A DNA stretch of 35,669 nucleotides from a virus, in IMG/VR virus record IMGVR_UViG_3300034072_000742, positions 1-35,669 of that record. One strand, given 5' to 3'. The notes under the pieces were generated by a model. It saw only the letters and a program-made list of their open reading frames with translations, did not search any database and had not been told where the DNA came from. Below are positions 23,033 through 30,947 of the stretch, one piece after another. Within the stretch, counting starts at the first letter, position 1; each line of letters begins with the position of its first letter. The translations under genes were made by a program, and so were the position numbers.

Positions 23033-23349
23033 GCTACTTTCTTTCTTTTATTGATGCTTTGATGGAAAAGTTCTTCAAATTGGGCATTTCCAAAATACTC
23101 TGAACCCCAGGCTAGTATAAATGTTCTCGCCGCCTTTACATCAGAAAACCTCAGATAGACGTCGTTGGTAGACCTTTTCCCGGTTTCAGGTTTATCCATA
23201 AGAAGATATTTCTTATATGAAATCCTGTTATCTCTTAGCCAGTCTACCATGTCCCTATTGAGTTCAACCCTCCAGCTACTACGGAAAGAGTCAGAGCCTG
23301 ATACCCATCTCCAACAATGACGTCTAGCTAGCTTGACTGTTACATCCAC
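23020..23349 (-). CDS. Small FKL-signature paralogue H, 109 aa
   Basis: Best start is GTG 23349, overlapping the end of the next gene; the longer frame to 23757 only shadows two other genes. RDMVDWLRDNRISYKKYLL and LRFSDVKAARTFILAWGSE match the array, with the FKL core changed to FIL and a basic C-terminal tail (INKRKKVAWKK). Confidence 0.6.
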   Translation of the reverse strand: MDVTVKLARRHCWRWVSGSDSFRSSWRVELNRDMVDWLRDNRISYKKYLLMDKPETGKRSTNDVYLRFSDVKAARTFILAWGSEYFGNAQFEELFHQSINKRKKVAWKK

Positions 23350-23570
23350 CGCAGCTTGAACATCACTGCCTGATTTTTGTTTGGGATGATCAGTAGTGCT
23401 GCTGAATTCTCCGGACGCCATCCCGGTGGACAAAACACATATTGAATCTGATTCTCCGCCAACCATAGGGCAATCTCGTCTCGAAGCTTGAGACGATAGC
23501 GTTGGTTCGACTTCACCATTTCCACATGGTGAGATCTCAGTTTGAAAGTTTGGTTTGCTGTTATGACCAT
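23340..23570 (-). CDS. Small FKL-signature paralogue I, 76 aa
   Basis: ATG overlaps the stop of 23561-23851. LRDEIALWLAENQIQYVF then IPNKNQAVMFKLRWM. Shortest complete example; the unit helix-linker-strand-FKLxW is plainly visible. Confidence 0.75.
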   Translation of the reverse strand: MVITANQTFKLRSHHVEMVKSNQRYRLKLRDEIALWLAENQIQYVFCPPGWRPENSAALLIIPNKNQAVMFKLRWM

Positions 23571-23851
23571 GTGAGTTTGAACAACATTGCGTGGTCTTTT
23601 TGTTCAAATATGATTCGGCTACGTCCATTGCCCCCGAGTACCATTTTATGAGGAAAGTTACGATCTTGTAGCCATTTCTGAATATCATGCTTGAGTTTTC
23701 TAGACGTTCTTCTCGTCTTGAAACCATATTTGGAAGTATTGGGGGTCGAAAACTCAAAATCCCAATGTTTTATGTGATAGAGCTTGATCGTGCGAATCTT
23801 CTCTTCAGCATAAAACTCTTTGCTCTTCCAAAGATCAGGCTTTTCGGGCAT
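23561..23851 (-). CDS. Small FKL-signature paralogue J, 96 aa
   Basis: ATG 23851 overlaps the glycosylase gene by 17 nt. KLKHDIQKWLQDRNFPHKM then IIFEQKDHAMLFKLTWS. First gene of the four-gene array 23851 to 22778. Confidence 0.75.
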   Translation of the reverse strand: MPEKPDLWKSKEFYAEEKIRTIKLYHIKHWDFEFSTPNTSKYGFKTRRTSRKLKHDIQKWLQDRNFPHKMVLGGNGRSRIIFEQKDHAMLFKLTWS

Positions 23852-24407
23852 ATTTGTTCCAAATCATTAGATCGAAATCTGCAACGCTCATACCACTAGC
23901 ATCTGCCAACTTGAGGAACTCTTCCTCAAGTGTCTTATACTTGGGGCCGGCCGGTGGAGTCCCCTTTTGATCAGTAATACCCAAATCCCGCATGTGGCGA
24001 ATCACATGAGTATCAAGACAAGCAATGCGCTGATTTTTACGAGTGTGGAGAACAAAATAGCGAGCAGTTTTGGCGCCCACACCGTGGATGGATTCGAGAT
24101 CCTCAACAGAGCAGGTAGCTAAATTCTTACCAACACTCTCTCGAAAAGCTCGTTCCAGCTTGGTATACTGGCCCAAACGAGATTCTTTGATCCGGTCAAG
24201 CAGGATACCACTCATGTCCATAACACTGACAATCTGGAATGGAGTCGTGAAACCGGGGAACTCTTCCCTGCCCTTGCTCAAAAAGGATTCAAGAGTCTTT
24301 GCCTGTTGGACTGCGGTTTTTCCCGCAACTGAGATACAAAAGAGCCAGAACTCTTGTAGTTCTTCAACGGTTCGGTCAAACTTTGTGACATCAGTTGGAT
24401 CTATCAT
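23835..24407 (-). CDS. HhH-GPD DNA glycosylase (Nth-like)
   Basis: 190 aa. ESIHGVGAKTARYFVL is the helix-hairpin-helix with a lysine (113) at the Nth catalytic position, and CLDTHV gives the catalytic Asp132. It would excise damaged bases; the retained lysine predicts glycosylase plus lyase activity. No C-terminal 4Fe-4S cysteine cluster is present, unlike classic Nth (211 aa). It complements the UV endonuclease at 30874. Confidence 0.8.
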   Translation of the reverse strand: MIDPTDVTKFDRTVEELQEFWLFCISVAGKTAVQQAKTLESFLSKGREEFPGFTTPFQIVSVMDMSGILLDRIKESRLGQYTKLERAFRESVGKNLATCSVEDLESIHGVGAKTARYFVLHTRKNQRIACLDTHVIRHMRDLGITDQKGTPPAGPKYKTLEEEFLKLADASGMSVADFDLMIWNKYARKA

Positions 24408-24625
24408 AACTTTACCATAAGGTAATAGAACAGAGTTGTCACTCTCGATCTTGGGGAGCCGCCGCTCCCCGCCTTCTGCCTGCTCTCGAGACTCGCGGTC
24501 TCTCGGTGCGTTGATCCGTAATCACCTCCTCAGGTACAAAGTATGGCAGGCTCCAGCGAAACTTTACGTTCCAAGATGGGATTAGATCCCGATCTTGGAG
24601 GGGCTTTAAAGCCCCTCCAATATCA
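24408..24625 (-). ncRNA. Structured 218-bp intergenic region after the clamp gene
   Basis: Four hairpins are visible: 24595-24620 (10-bp stem TTGGAGGGGC), 24571-24598 (CCAAGAT + GGGAT stems), 24488-24502 (GAGAC/GTCTC) and 24453-24470 (GGGGAGC/GCTCCCC). The first two share TTGG and cannot both fully form. Between them and the next gene the minus strand has AGGAGGTGAT, a complete anti-16S match, with no ATG at usual distance. A short GTG-initiated basic frame (28 codons) is possible. Could be an attenuator, terminator cluster or small RNA. Confidence 0.4.
24595..24620 (-). terminator. Terminator hairpin after the clamp gene
   Basis: Perfect 10-bp stem with TTTAAA loop, 5 nt past the clamp stop. 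Lacks a U tract. Confidence 0.65.
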
Positions 24626-25378
24626 TTACTTCTTGCGCGCAGGAAGAATGAACTTGTATTCAGCCTGGTTGCTGGCCATTGAAATCTGCAATGCGCCACG
24701 CGAAGAGAACTGAAGCTTGAGGTTCTCATCAGCACCCAGCTTGAGGATTGCGAGCACTGGAGCAATACCCCAATGTAGATCACCGCCGAGAGTGCCCTCG
24801 ACGTCATCCGCAATAGTCAAGAACGCACGGTGCATCGACGAACCTTCGTCACCAATGTAGAATCGCAGTTCGTTCTTGCCCTCGACCTCAACGGTCTTGA
24901 CCATGAAGAAGTTCTCAAACTGGCCGTAGAGACCTGCGAGAGCCTGGAGTTCCTTGAGCTTGCTTGCCGAGGGATCGATTTCAACGTCCCAAGTGGTGCC
25001 CAGGAACTTTGCCTGTTCAGGGATCAGATCCGAAGCCATCAGACGATAAGCACCGCTGCTCTTGCCGTCAGCTGACTTAAAAGAGATTTCCTCAGGGGTC
25101 ATCTTGCCATTGCGCTCACGACGCTTGACTTCAATCTTGGCGTCATCGGTCTTGAACAGGGCATAGTTGACTAGACCTTGAAGAAGACCCAAGTGGCTCA
25201 TACCAAATTCGCCCTTGAGTTCAGGCTCAGCCTTGAGCAGCTGACCCTTGACGATCACAGTGCGCTCATTGTCCATGGCTTCAATGATAGTCTTGTCATC
25301 GTCGCCTGTGATCTTGATAGTATCGATATTGTTGACACCAATAGCATGACGCACAATATCCTGAATAGTTTCACGCAT
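24626..25378 (-). CDS. Sliding clamp, T4 gp45-like
   Basis: 250 aa against 228 for T4 gp45. The acidic N-terminus, the repeated beta-rich halves and the SNQAEYKFILPARKK end fit a trimeric DNA clamp that tethers the polymerase. Strong ribosome site (AAAGGAG) and a promoter at 25412-25440 support independent high expression. Sits two genes downstream of the polymerase, as in T4-like replication regions. The fold call is from pattern and context; there is no single catalytic motif to check. Confidence 0.8.
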   Translation of the reverse strand: MRETIQDIVRHAIGVNNIDTIKITGDDDKTIIEAMDNERTVIVKGQLLKAEPELKGEFGMSHLGLLQGLVNYALFKTDDAKIEVKRRERNGKMTPEEISFKSADGKSSGAYRLMASDLIPEQAKFLGTTWDVEIDPSASKLKELQALAGLYGQFENFFMVKTVEVEGKNELRFYIGDEGSSMHRAFLTIADDVEGTLGGDLHWGIAPVLAILKLGADENLKLQFSSRGALQISMASNQAEYKFILPARKK

Positions 25379-25411
25379 ATTAATATGCTCCTTTTCGTTT
25401 CTTGTTACCAG

Positions 25412-25440
25412 TTTTACATGAATTCTGGTGAAATATCAAT
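25412..25440 (-). promoter_or_regulatory. Probable promoter of the clamp gene
   Basis: TTGATA (25440-25435), 17-nt spacer, TAAAAC (25417-25412). Confidence 0.45.
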
Positions 25441-25446
25441 AATTGG

Positions 25447-25743
25447 TTAAATCACCCGGATTTCACACTGGCCCTTGCCAATTGGTGAATTACCATTGGT
25501 AAAAACAGCTACTTCGTAGCCTTCACATTCCACTGAACTGGCAAACTTGTGAAAATCTTCTACCTTGGATTCTGGGATGATCCAGTTGGCTGCTTTCTTA
25601 CCGTTATTGACAGCAATCATATAACCAGCATAGGTGAGCTCTGGAAATTGAGCAAACAGGAGTTCTCCCGTTCGACGCTCACTTGTCTTGAGCTCTTCGC
25701 GGGTTGGGCCCTTGGTCTTGTTAATCAGGAGAACTCTGTTCAT
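25447..25743 (-). CDS. Hypothetical protein, 98 aa
   Basis: ATG 25743 with GAGGA upstream, right after the polymerase stop. Basic N-terminus then YAGYMIAVNNGKKAANWIIP and a C-terminal beta part. Function unknown; lies between polymerase and clamp genes. Confidence 0.65.
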   Translation of the reverse strand: MNRVLLINKTKGPTREELKTSERRTGELLFAQFPELTYAGYMIAVNNGKKAANWIIPESKVEDFHKFASSVECEGYEVAVFTNGNSPIGKGQCEIRVI

Positions 25744-25751
25744 TTTATTCC

Positions 25752-28739
25752 TCAAAAGCTGAATAGATCATTGAAAGTGGTGTCTTCTCGAGTGGCACTT
25801 AAATCCCACTTCAACACACCTATAAGATTCGAGACCTTTTTATCAATAATTGTTTCTTCCATCAGCTCATTATCAAAAGGCAGTTCCTTATACCACTGAG
25901 GTAGATGCGGTTCATCAAAGGGATAGGCAACGCTATCCATCTTCAGAGGATTGGGCTTGAGCTTACAAACGATAACCTTCTGTCCGTCAGTAATCTCCAT
26001 GCTGAATCTGTCACCATACATTTCTCGCAAGGTATTCCAGTTCATTGCTGCGCGAACATGACCAGGGACCATGACCTTTTCCTTGGTCCCACTCTTCATG
26101 ATATCCTTGCCATCGCCTTCTTGAATACGACTCATATAACCTGTGATACCATTGACCTTCTTTGGTGTTCCCTTGAGCCAGCCGTCTAGTGCCCTGAATT
26201 CCACTCGGAAATCTTTGATCATCTGGATGATTGTTTCCTTGGTACCACCATCCAACAAAGTTGTAATGATCTTTTCCAAGAATTCCTGCATCATCTTTGG
26301 AGTGTCAGCGCGCTTGAGATCCAAACCAACTGCTTTGACCTTACCTGGTTTACCGTTAACATCTAGGCGGACGTTATCCTTGTCATACATCAAAAGAGCA
26401 TAACGTTTCTTGGTGATAAACAAGCCACGACTCGCAATGAGCTCTCGACCTGCTTTGATGATAGCCCCTCGCTCAAGACCAGTATTGAACGCCATATCCA
26501 TGAATGGAGGAAAGCTTTCATTTACCGCTTCACCAATGCCATCATAAAGTTCGACCATTCGGTCTCGGTTTTGGAGCATTGGTGCCAGCTCAGGATCCGC
26601 TTCCAACATATCAACTGCGGTGAAATAAACCGAGTCAGTATCGTTGTAGAGGATCGCATCACCACGGACGTCGTAAACCCCTGTGATGATTTCATTGGTC
26701 TTGCTGCTCATGTGTTTGGTAATTGAGCGACCCGACAGTGTAACTGACTGACCAATACGCGCATCGTAAAATCTACAACCTTCGTTGAGCAAAGCACCAT
26801 AAAGAGAGTTCAGAAGAATTTTACGCGCTTGCTGTCGCTGGTTCCAAAATACTTCATGGCTTTTGGCTTCTTTTACAAAATCCGGTTCAATGAAGATACG
26901 GTCATCTTCAATACGGATAGCCTTGTCAGCAACTAGAAAATCAATCGCATCTTTGTCTCCTGATTTGATGAAATCAGGCAAATTAGCAAGATCTGCGCTA
27001 TTTCTACCAGGCATGGCCCCAGTGGAAAACTTTTCCCAGTCGACCTTGAAACCTTTTGCTTGAGCCGCAGCTTCAGAGAATACAGTTTCTTTGAACTGCA
27101 TCTGCTTTCTCTGGGAATACCACTTGCCCAAGAGACCAGGAATAACTGCTTCTACGTCAGTTCGGAAGATTGTTCCGTTGGCAGTGATACAATATGGATT
27201 ACCCTGAAGAAAGATGTATTCGTAAAGTTGTTCACCTGTGACTTCAATGCTTTGACCTTCTTCAAAGTCAACAACCATTGATTCCTGGCTCTTAGTAGCA
27301 ACCATGTCATACTCAAGGGTCGCAAATAGTCCTTCCCAACATTCAGGTCCGGGAATACCCTTGGCAAGTCTGGAGTCAATCAAAGCATTAGTGCGGTCCA
27401 GTCTTATCTGGCCCACCAGGGTCTCAGGACCCATGTTGAGGGCTCTCAGGGCAGATGGATACAGCGAGTTGATATCGCAACACGCGATTTCCCTATGGAT
27501 GCCAATTTTCGGCTTAGCAACATACGCACCAACCACTGGTCGCTTTTCACCAGTATTCCTGAAAGGACGCGGACCATCATCTTCCTCATTCCAATCATCC
27601 TCGTCATCATCCATATTGACGTCAAAGTCTGGACGTTTGCGATTAGGAACACACATACCACGCTGATGTGCTTCGTTGATGATTGCTTGCTCAATTAGAG
27701 CAACTGATCCCATGGTTGTGGGCAGAAGAACGGTATTAGTATGGGCAATCTGGTTTGCTAGTTCGATAAAACGCTTTTTGGCGTCAATCTTCTGTAGGAG
27801 CGCAGTATCCTGGCGGTTATATTCCAGGAACTTACGAAAGTCTCGTTTGTAGAGGTTATCCAGAGTTCCGCTATATGGTGTCTTGTTTTCACCTACCTCA
27901 ATTTCACCCACATAATCAAGTCGATAGCTGTGGAGTTCCTGTGGATTGTGCTTTTTGTAGAGTTCCAGATAGTCTAGATGAATACGTCCAATTAGCTCGT
28001 AAGTTTCCTGTTCCTTCTTGAACTGGATATACTTCTTGCGCTTGGGACGCTGGTTCCACAAACAAAGTTTCTTGGTATAATCCTTACCCATGAGCCGCTC
28101 AATACGGTTCACCACATAGGGAATATCGAAACCTTTGCTGTTCCAACCTGAGAGGACGTCGCAGTCCTCAATCAAGTCCAGGAACATAGTGAGGAGTTCA
28201 ACCTCATCGTTACACAGATAAGTGTTGGGAAGACTTCTGCAGATCTCGTCAGCAGCTTCCCAAGTGAGGTGGTCCTTGTCGACCACAGGCAAGTTAGGCT
28301 TCAAACATACCGTGTAAAGTGTATCATCACTGGTACGATGGACTGAGATAGCCGTAATGGCACTGAATGGATCCCATGGACTCGCAAAACCTCGCTGTGG
28401 ATCAAAGTCCACCTCAATATCGAAAAATCCAATATTCAGAACGGGAGATTCTACACCGAGGTAATTTTCTTCCAGACAGCGAAAAACAGGATTGATATCG
28501 CTTTCATAGGTGCGACGACCGCTTTGAAGTTTCAGCTCACGCTGAAATACTTTGTTAGAGGTAAAACTACTTTTGGATACAGGGCGACCCCACATATCCT
28601 TGAAACGACCACCACGAGCATCTTCATAATAGAACACATAATTGGCGGGCAGAGATTTGAAAATTCTCTGACCATTAACGCGCTCTACGATAAGAATCTC
28701 ATCCTTTTCTTTGTCATGCAGGGCATCAACGTAGGACAT
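25752..28739 (-). CDS. Family B DNA polymerase, T4 gp43-like
   Basis: 995 aa (T4 gp43: 898). Exonuclease motifs: FFDIEVDF (Asp107, Glu109), VLSGWNSKGFDIPYVVNR and YNRQDTALL. Polymerase motifs: CCDINSLYPSALRALNMG (A), KILLNSLYGALLNEG (B), YNDTDSVYF (C) and TKKRYAL. All catalytic residues for polymerisation and proofreading are present. An acidic insert (DVNMDDDEDDWNEEDDGPRP, about residues 374-393) precedes motif A and is unusual. The C-terminus ENTFNDLFSF-like end (TTFNDLFSF) resembles the clamp-binding tail of gp43. Confidence 0.96.
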   Translation of the reverse strand: MSYVDALHDKEKDEILIVERVNGQRIFKSLPANYVFYYEDARGGRFKDMWGRPVSKSSFTSNKVFQRELKLQSGRRTYESDINPVFRCLEENYLGVESPVLNIGFFDIEVDFDPQRGFASPWDPFSAITAISVHRTSDDTLYTVCLKPNLPVVDKDHLTWEAADEICRSLPNTYLCNDEVELLTMFLDLIEDCDVLSGWNSKGFDIPYVVNRIERLMGKDYTKKLCLWNQRPKRKKYIQFKKEQETYELIGRIHLDYLELYKKHNPQELHSYRLDYVGEIEVGENKTPYSGTLDNLYKRDFRKFLEYNRQDTALLQKIDAKKRFIELANQIAHTNTVLLPTTMGSVALIEQAIINEAHQRGMCVPNRKRPDFDVNMDDDEDDWNEEDDGPRPFRNTGEKRPVVGAYVAKPKIGIHREIACCDINSLYPSALRALNMGPETLVGQIRLDRTNALIDSRLAKGIPGPECWEGLFATLEYDMVATKSQESMVVDFEEGQSIEVTGEQLYEYIFLQGNPYCITANGTIFRTDVEAVIPGLLGKWYSQRKQMQFKETVFSEAAAQAKGFKVDWEKFSTGAMPGRNSADLANLPDFIKSGDKDAIDFLVADKAIRIEDDRIFIEPDFVKEAKSHEVFWNQRQQARKILLNSLYGALLNEGCRFYDARIGQSVTLSGRSITKHMSSKTNEIITGVYDVRGDAILYNDTDSVYFTAVDMLEADPELAPMLQNRDRMVELYDGIGEAVNESFPPFMDMAFNTGLERGAIIKAGRELIASRGLFITKKRYALLMYDKDNVRLDVNGKPGKVKAVGLDLKRADTPKMMQEFLEKIITTLLDGGTKETIIQMIKDFRVEFRALDGWLKGTPKKVNGITGYMSRIQEGDGKDIMKSGTKEKVMVPGHVRAAMNWNTLREMYGDRFSMEITDGQKVIVCKLKPNPLKMDSVAYPFDEPHLPQWYKELPFDNELMEETIIDKKVSNLIGVLKWDLSATREDTTFNDLFSF

Positions 28740-28777
28740 GGATTCTCCTTATTATTTTGTTTTATGGATATATTTTA

Positions 28778-29062
28778 TCATAACACCAGAATAGAGAGAC
28801 CTACAATATTCAGGACGGTGTTAAAGGCCATGAGCACAAACATCCAAGATGCTTGGCGCATATAAGCCCCGATCATAATCATTGAACTGCCAATAAACCA
28901 AAGGGTATAGCAGAGCAGCATTGGAGGCATCGCGGCTCCAAAGCTCATTATGGCGGTTGCCATAATGCTAAAAGCAGTACCTAAAAATTCAAACCAGAAC
29001 ATCCGACGATTGTTTTCCCAATCGTTTTTCCAGTGATTGATCACGTCTTTTATGATTTTCAT
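28778..29062 (-). CDS. Small membrane protein, 94 aa
   Basis: A charged N-terminus (KNDWENNRR) followed by three hydrophobic segments at about 27-43, 48-65 and 72-93. No family recognised. Located just upstream of the polymerase gene. Confidence 0.65.
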   Translation of the reverse strand: MKIIKDVINHWKNDWENNRRMFWFEFLGTAFSIMATAIMSFGAAMPPMLLCYTLWFIGSSMIMIGAYMRQASWMFVLMAFNTVLNIVGLSILVL

Positions 29063-29077
29063 GGTTTGCTCGTGATT

Positions 29078-29102
29078 ATGGGGAGGGACAAACCCTCCCC
29101 AT
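29078..29102 (-). terminator. Terminator hairpin
   Basis: ATGGGGAGGG / CCCTCCCCAT 10-bp perfect stem with a 5-nt loop, following the stop of 29111-29368. Confidence 0.75.
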
Positions 29103-29110
29103 ATCTTATA

Positions 29111-29368
29111 TTAGGCGCGACCAACAGCGGCAAGAATTTCTTCTACCTCATTGACAGCTTCCTTGTCAGCTTCAAGCGATGCCTTGTAAGCAGCCTTAAT
29201 AGCTTTGTTGATGGCAGCTGGCTTCAGATTTAGTTCTTCAGCAACTGCCTTGACTACATCCTTGAAGCCTGCCTTGAGGTCATCAACTTCCTGTGTGATC
29301 TTGAGACCTTCGTCGATAACGCGCTTGAGCTTCTTGGTATCTTCGGTGGTCAGGTTAGTGGTGCTCAT
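29111..29368 (-). CDS. Small helical, lysine-rich protein, 85 aa
   Basis: ATG 29368 preceded by GGAGAAC. Nearly all helix with many K/A/E residues, e.g. LKRVIDEGLKITQEVDDLK and AINKAIKAAYKASL. The composition recalls T4 DsbA-like small phage DNA-binding proteins (double-strand binding regulators of late transcription); that is a suggestion only. Isolated by a terminator downstream. Confidence 0.65.
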   Translation of the reverse strand: MSTTNLTTEDTKKLKRVIDEGLKITQEVDDLKAGFKDVVKAVAEELNLKPAAINKAIKAAYKASLEADKEAVNEVEEILAAVGRA

Positions 29369-29428
29369 ATTGTTCTCCATAATGAACGTTTGTGAGTTCA
29401 CTATGAACAACCTGGTGTTATCTTGTCA

Positions 29429-30187
29429 TTATTTCCAACGCTTGACTATATGAACCGAACGAGCCGAAGAATCAGAGAACGGATCTAAAGACTTGATATC
29501 CATTTGCGCATCCTTGTGTAGCGCACGATAGCTCATCTCATGAGCGAGCTTCTCTGGGAGCGGAAGACCCTCTTTTTTAGCAAGTTTAGTCGCTAGTTTG
29601 TGATCGGCTTCTTCTCTAGCTAGCTCAAGATCCAAATCATCATCTAGGATTTCCTTGTCACTATTGGATGGAATAGCTGCCATGTTTTTTGAAGCAATAA
29701 AATCCAATACCTTGCTGTAGTCTTCTATGTTGTCAAAACAGATACATGCCACAGTTCTCGTTTCGCGATTGATAAAATCCCAACGACGTTTCAGGGCTTC
29801 ATGAGCTTCTCGAACCTGATCTGGAGTCATAAAGGTCACACTGGTTGTCCCACGATTTACCCAGGGTATACCCTTATACATCAAGACACCCATAGCTGTT
29901 TCCAGTTCTTCCTCGGAATCAAACTCAATTGTGTTATTGAGTTCGTCACTGGAATCTATGATATCCTCAACATTTGAATCATCTGACTCGTCTTCAATAA
30001 CTGGCTTGGCTTTGGGCTTTGGAGCCTTCTTTACTCTAGCGGTCAACTCTGAGGTTTCAACAGAATCCAACTCCATTTCTGCTGAAACTTCACTTATGGC
30101 CTCGTCAATGTTAACGCCGGTGATTGTCTTCTCTGCGACGCGGAACGAAGCCTCGGCGAGAAGAGTTTCGAAAATCAATTTGTTCAT
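29429..30187 (-). CDS. Hypothetical protein with acidic linker, 252 aa
   Basis: Excellent ribosome site AGGAGG. A basic patch ARVKKAPKPKAKPVI is followed by a strongly acidic stretch, then two related alpha/beta segments (TIEFDSEEELETAMGVLM and CICFDNIEDYSKVLDFIAS) that look like the F-D-x-E-x-Y module seen in the small FKL proteins. Function unknown. Confidence 0.7.
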   Translation of the reverse strand: MNKLIFETLLAEASFRVAEKTITGVNIDEAISEVSAEMELDSVETSELTARVKKAPKPKAKPVIEDESDDSNVEDIIDSSDELNNTIEFDSEEELETAMGVLMYKGIPWVNRGTTSVTFMTPDQVREAHEALKRRWDFINRETRTVACICFDNIEDYSKVLDFIASKNMAAIPSNSDKEILDDDLDLELAREEADHKLATKLAKKEGLPLPEKLAHEMSYRALHKDAQMDIKSLDPFSDSSARSVHIVKRWK

Positions 30188-30213
30188 GGGGAACCTCCTG
30201 AGGTTTTTCCTAT

Positions 30214-30462
30214 TTATTGGATATCAGGGGCTTGATCTGAAAAGCGCAATTTAAAGAGCGCAGCGTCGCGTGGGTCAGCAAACCACACGCCTGTTTCATG
30301 AGGATGACAATCATGATTGATTGCGGTCTTCATCCAAGGATCTACTTCGTCATCCCACCAGACGGCCAGCATATTCTTTTGGGGCTCACTTAGTAATCGC
30401 GGTAGTCCGATATCTTCCCAAAAGATAGTAACACTTCTGAGCTGTACAACAATCGGATCCAT
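30214..30462 (-). CDS. Small FKL-signature paralogue K, 82 aa
   Basis: ATG 30462 overlaps the upstream stop (TAATG). Ends GVWFADPRDAALFKLRFSDQ, a close signature match. Function unknown. Confidence 0.75.
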   Translation of the reverse strand: MDPIVVQLRSVTIFWEDIGLPRLLSEPQKNMLAVWWDDEVDPWMKTAINHDCHPHETGVWFADPRDAALFKLRFSDQAPDIQ

Positions 30463-30947
30463 TATCCCCAAGCCAACTTGAAGAATGCGGCATCACCTTT
30501 GCGGAGAAAACGATAACGATATGGGTTTACTATGACCCAACGGCCTTTGGCACAATTGTCTGCCCAGTGGGCTATTGAATGTCTAATAGCCTCTGCTGAT
30601 TCACCCTGTCGTTCCTGGTCCGATATCTTATCACGATTGACCTTGACATCATATCCAGTCATCATGGCCCACCAGTTTGTCATTGAGCCATATCTAGCAT
30701 ACATGAATATCAACCATACCTGAAGTGGCGGAGCCAGCTTAGACATCTGCCACCAGATATCATTACCTGTTGATACCACCAGTATCAAGGGAATAGCAAG
30801 ACATCCAGTCAGGACAATGTTGAGACTTACAAGAAATTGTTGGAAATTCAGTCCACGTTGAATCCGCTTACTGTCATAAAACAGCGCCGATGCTTTTGGC
30901 TCGTTCGTATAATTGACGTGACGCAATTTGTTTTCCTTTTGCCTCAA
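30462..30947 (-). CDS. FKL-signature paralogue L with membrane segments
   Basis: The frame ends AIRHSIAHWADNCAKGRWVI, then FLRKGDAAFFKLAWG, the array signature. Upstream lie two hydrophobic segments (QQFLVSLNIVLTGCLAIPLI and PPLQVWLIFMYA), so this member may be membrane anchored. The start is unresolved: the full frame begins with TTG and overlaps the UV endonuclease gene by 74 nt; the first ATG, at 30746, leaves 94 aa without the first membrane segment. Confidence 0.55.
   Translation of the reverse strand: MRQKENKLRHVNYTNEPKASALFYDSKRIQRGLNFQQFLVSLNIVLTGCLAIPLILVVSTGNDIWWQMSKLAPPLQVWLIFMYARYGSMTNWWAMMTGYDVKVNRDKISDQERQGESAEAIRHSIAHWADNCAKGRWVIVNPYRYRFLRKGDAAFFKLAWG

Noticed and set aside
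23350-23757. N-terminal extension of the 23020 gene to a 245-aa protein
   Set aside because: The extension only overlaps two better genes (23340 and 23561) in another frame and has no family features.
24501-24535. Plus-strand similarity to the 3' end of 16S rRNA (AATCACCTCCT)
   Set aside because: Only about 11 bases match and there is no flanking rRNA; it is better read as a Shine-Dalgarno on the minus strand.
24439-24813. 124-codon minus-strand frame across the clamp gene end
   Set aside because: Most of it is out of frame within the clamp gene; only its last 28 codons lie in intergenic sequence and have no proper start.
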